Shown here piece after piece: positions 6,355-7,660 of a DNA stretch of 7,660 nt. Position 1 is the stretch's first letter. Every line of letters starts with the position of its first letter. The position numbers and the translations under genes were made by a program. The DNA lies in NCBI GenBank assembly GCA_964487285.1, contig CAZAPZ010000077.1, positions 1 to 7,660 of the forward strand, read 5' to 3'. Under the pieces are notes generated by a model. That model had not been told where the DNA came from, searched no databases, and saw only the letters and a program-made list of their open reading frames with translations. This DNA is from CAZAPZ01 sp964487285 (GTDB taxonomy: Bacteria; Campylobacterota_A; Desulfurellia; JAADFJ01).

Positions 6355-7137
6355 TTGCTTGATAAAATTATAGCCGACACAAAACGCACAGTTCAACTTA
6401 ACAAATCGAAAATTGACAGCTCTGTTATGAATAGATCGCTTTCCTTTGTAACTTACGAACCAATTAATGTATTGCAACTGTTTAAAAGTGACGGCATTCA
6501 TATAATAGCTGAATATAAGCGCAGCTCACCTTCTCGAGGTAAAATATCTAATTTGCCGTTATCAAATGTAATCAGCGAATATGAGAAAGGTGGAGCATCG
6601 GCAATATCCATATTAACAAACGATGCTTTTGATGGTTCAATCGGTGATTTTGAGGAAGCGCGGCAGCTGACAAAATTGCCGCTTTTGAGAAAAGAGTTTG
6701 TAATTGACGAATATCAGCTTTTTCAATCGAAAGTGTACGGAGCTGATTTTGTACTTCTGATAACAAGAATACTGTCTGACAAACAACTTAAGGATTTTTT
6801 AGAAACTGCAGATTATCTTGGAATAAAGGCTCTCGTTGAAACCGAATCAACCGTTGAGGTAGAACGAGCATTGAATGCCGGAGCTAATATAATCGGTGTA
6901 AATAACAGAGACCTTAAAAGTTTTTCAATTGACAAAGCTAAGGGGCTTATGATTGCTAAAACAATTCCTTCTAATATTGCAGTTGTTATAGAAAGCGGTA
7001 TAGCTGTGAGAAGTGACATCGACCCTTTTGTTGATGCCGGGTTTAATAACTTTCTTGTAGGAAGTTCGCTGATGCTTTCTTATGATAAAATAGGTTCATT
7101 GAGAAATCTATATTTAAAGGCAAAATGCTGTTATTAG
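6355..7137 (+). CDS. trpC: Indole-3-glycerol phosphate synthase
   Basis: It closes the indole ring in tryptophan synthesis, turning CdRP (1-(o-carboxyphenylamino)-1-deoxyribulose 5-phosphate) into indole-3-glycerol phosphate, in the cytoplasm. The 260 residues form a single (beta/alpha)8 barrel of normal length. Family motifs are IAEYKRSSPSRG at 51-62 (catalytic Glu53 and Lys55), LRKEFVIDEYQ at 111-121 (Lys113), LVE at 160-162 (Glu162), GVNNRDLKSF at 181-190 and ESGI at 213-216. The usual GES near the phosphate-binding end is GSS here (236-238), a mild change. The start TTG 6355 is supported by AGGAG (6343-6347) seven bases before it and a 3-base gap after lgt. It is not fused to TrpF, and no other trp gene is in the window. 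It is the last gene of the forward block. Confidence 0.95.
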   Translation: MLDKIIADTKRTVQLNKSKIDSSVMNRSLSFVTYEPINVLQLFKSDGIHIIAEYKRSSPSRGKISNLPLSNVISEYEKGGASAISILTNDAFDGSIGDFEEARQLTKLPLLRKEFVIDEYQLFQSKVYGADFVLLITRILSDKQLKDFLETADYLGIKALVETESTVEVERALNAGANIIGVNNRDLKSFSIDKAKGLMIAKTIPSNIAVVIESGIAVRSDIDPFVDAGFNNFLVGSSLMLSYDKIGSLRNLYLKAKCCY

Positions 7138-7194
7138 AAATTAAATAATTATTAGTAAAGCTGTTTTGTTAAGATTGCAAATAGTTTTGATTAA

Positions 7195-7215
7195 TGCTGC
7201 ATATATTTTGCAGCA
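7195..7215 (+). repeat. Hairpin 58 bases downstream of trpC
   Basis: TGCTGC (7195-7200) and GCAGCA (7210-7215) form a perfect 6-pair stem with a 9-base AT loop. It is the first hairpin after the trpC stop and could stabilise or end the transcript. No T run follows (CAATAAAATT), so it is not a typical intrinsic terminator on the forward strand, nor on the reverse strand. Confidence 0.35.
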
Positions 7216-7257
7216 CAATAAAATTAAGATTTACGACTAACTTGGTCTCATAATTGC

Positions 7258-7269
7258 AGTTGTGCAACT
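7258..7269. repeat. Short palindrome AGTTGTGCAACT
   Basis: AGTTG and CAACT flank a TG centre. A 10-of-12-base symmetric site of this kind could be an operator half-site pair or chance. No gene starts nearby on either strand, so a regulatory role is not supported by position. Confidence 0.2.
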
Positions 7270-7301
7270 ACTAATGTCGCGGGAATTGTGTTTGTGCGTA
7301 A

Positions 7302-7330
7302 GGTATATTAATAAGACTTCTCAATATACC
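7302..7330 (+). terminator. Perfect 8-bp inverted repeat, possible weak terminator
   Basis: GGTATATT (7302-7309) and AATATACC (7323-7330) are exact complements around a 13-base loop, followed by GTTTTCC. The short T run makes it a possible forward-strand terminator for the trpC operon, but the stem is AT-rich and the T run only four long. Its right arm overlaps the left arm of another inverted repeat (7316-7325), so the two structures cannot form together. Confidence 0.3.
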
Positions 7331-7378
7331 GTTTTCCTAATTATATAGTATGTTCTAAAATGAGAGGGATTGAGAAGT
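7316..7378. repeat. Perfect 10-bp inverted repeat ACTTCTCAAT / ATTGAGAAGT
   Basis: ACTTCTCAAT at 7316-7325 is the exact reverse complement of ATTGAGAAGT at 7369-7378, 43 bases apart. It shares bases 7323-7325 with the right arm of the 7302-7330 hairpin. It could be an alternative RNA fold, a trace of a small transposed element, or chance. Confidence 0.4.
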
Positions 7379-7385
7379 ACAACTA

Positions 7386-7416
7386 CAAGCGGAGCATGGC
7401 AGCCTCGTTGTTTTTT
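7386..7416 (+). terminator. Candidate forward-strand intrinsic terminator
   Basis: An imperfect stem between CAAGCGGAG (7386-7394) and CTCGTTG (7404-7410 region), with two bulges and about seven pairs, is followed directly by six T (7411-7416). A hairpin with a T run is the expected form. It lies about 250 bases after trpC, and bulges weaken the stem, so this is tentative. It would stop forward transcription before the tRNA. Confidence 0.3.
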
Positions 7417-7518
7417 CATACTAAATCTACATCCGAATTCAATTCCAAGGTTACTCTGCATCTTTCAGATGACTGCAATGACAAATAAAAGCAGGAATGA
7501 TTGGAAATCCAATATTTT

Positions 7519-7595
7519 TGGTGGCGGCGAAGGGAATTGAACCCCTGACACTGCGGATATGAGCCGCATGCTCTAACCATCTGAGCTACGCCGCC
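7519..7595 (-). tRNA. tRNA with CAU anticodon, most likely elongator tRNA-Met
   Basis: Read on the reverse strand this folds as a full 77-base cloverleaf: acceptor GGCGGCG with CGCCGCC, D-arm GCTC/GAGC, anticodon stem TGCGG/CCGCA with loop CTCATAT, T-stem AGGGG/CCCTT with loop TTCAATT, discriminator A and encoded CCA (7521-7519). The anticodon CAU is at 7561-7559. An initiator tRNA is unlikely because the first acceptor pair is a normal G-C and the three G-C pairs next to the anticodon loop are not the initiator GGG/CCC. The isoleucine tRNA with a lysidine-modified CAU anticodon cannot be excluded by eye, but the body resembles elongator Met. It lies about 43 bases after the 5S rRNA end, so it is probably processed from the rRNA operon transcript. 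Confidence 0.95.
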
Positions 7596-7638
7596 CGCTT
7601 CATATCCCATCTTTCTTAAATTTCTTATCTTTTAAACT

Positions 7639-7660
7639 TCCCCTGGCAGTAACCTACTCT
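7639..7660 (-). rRNA. rrf: 5S ribosomal RNA, 3' end only (cut by window edge)
   Basis: On the reverse strand the last bases read AGAGTAGGTTACTGCCAGGG, which closely matches the 3' end of bacterial 5S rRNA (E. coli has AGAGTAGGGAACTGCCAGGC). About 22 bases are in view; the rest, and presumably the 23S and 16S genes, lie to the right. The exact 3' end (7638-7641) depends on pairing with the unseen 5' end. With the tRNA downstream, this is the distal end of an rRNA operon converging on trpC. Confidence 0.8.

Larger units (their letters stand above)
7138..7518. other. Non-coding convergence zone between the trpC operon and the rRNA operon
   Basis: These 381 bases separate two transcription units pointing at each other. 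I see no protein-coding frame with a start, ribosome binding site and family resemblance on either strand. The stretch is AT-rich and contains several inverted repeats, listed separately, that may include the ends of both transcripts. No classic GC-rich hairpin followed by a T run is present directly after trpC or directly after the tRNA. Confidence 0.6.

Noticed and set aside
7416..7610. Reverse-strand 64-residue open frame
   Set aside because: It runs straight through the tRNA, so it is an artefact of the tRNA sequence.
1..7660. CRISPR array, insertion sequence or phage genes
   Set aside because: No regularly spaced repeats, transposase, integrase or phage-like reading frames are present; all sizeable genes are housekeeping.

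Overview
The window is AT-rich, tightly packed bacterial chromosome, judged by eye. It holds one forward-strand block of housekeeping genes running into the 3' end of a reverse-strand rRNA operon. The forward order is prfB (release factor 2, made by a programmed +1 frameshift), lysS, tatA, argS, a membrane-anchored SPOR-domain protein, lgt and trpC. On the reverse strand there is a CAU-anticodon tRNA (most likely elongator Met) and, cut by the window edge, the last bases of a 5S rRNA. Encoded CCA, AGGAGG-type ribosome binding sites, Tat and Lgt point to a Gram-negative bacterium. The order argS / SPOR protein / lgt near prfB and lysS, together with the form of the tRNA, fits Desulfobacterota (the former Deltaproteobacteria). 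That placement is an inference from memory of gene order, not a search result.

Layout. Bases 1-57 look like the last 18 codons of an unidentified gene. Its frame stays open for another 67 codons after the TGA, to a TAG at 259-261. Bases 262-503 are non-coding leader with a weak promoter candidate. prfB runs from 504 to 1557 with its frameshift at 569/571. A 127-base gap carries a promoter with a perfect -35 box just before lysS. From lysS to trpC (1685-7137) the genes abut or overlap by a few bases: lysS/tatA are 1 base apart, tatA/argS overlap by 4, argS/SPOR are 1 base apart, SPOR/lgt overlap by 17, and lgt/trpC are 3 bases apart. This looks like one operon. Bases 7138-7518 are the non-coding convergence zone between this operon and the rRNA operon, with several inverted repeats.

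How the genes fit together. prfB, lysS and argS serve translation; tatA exports folded proteins; lgt begins lipoprotein maturation; the SPOR protein probably acts at the cell wall or septum. trpC, one step of tryptophan synthesis, sits at the operon end with no other trp gene in view.

Nothing here is a clear new defence or mobile system. The best leads are the variant RF2 frameshift site (GTT TGA C instead of the usual CTT TGA C), the open frame continuing past the TGA at 55-57, and two mutually exclusive inverted repeats between trpC and the tRNA.
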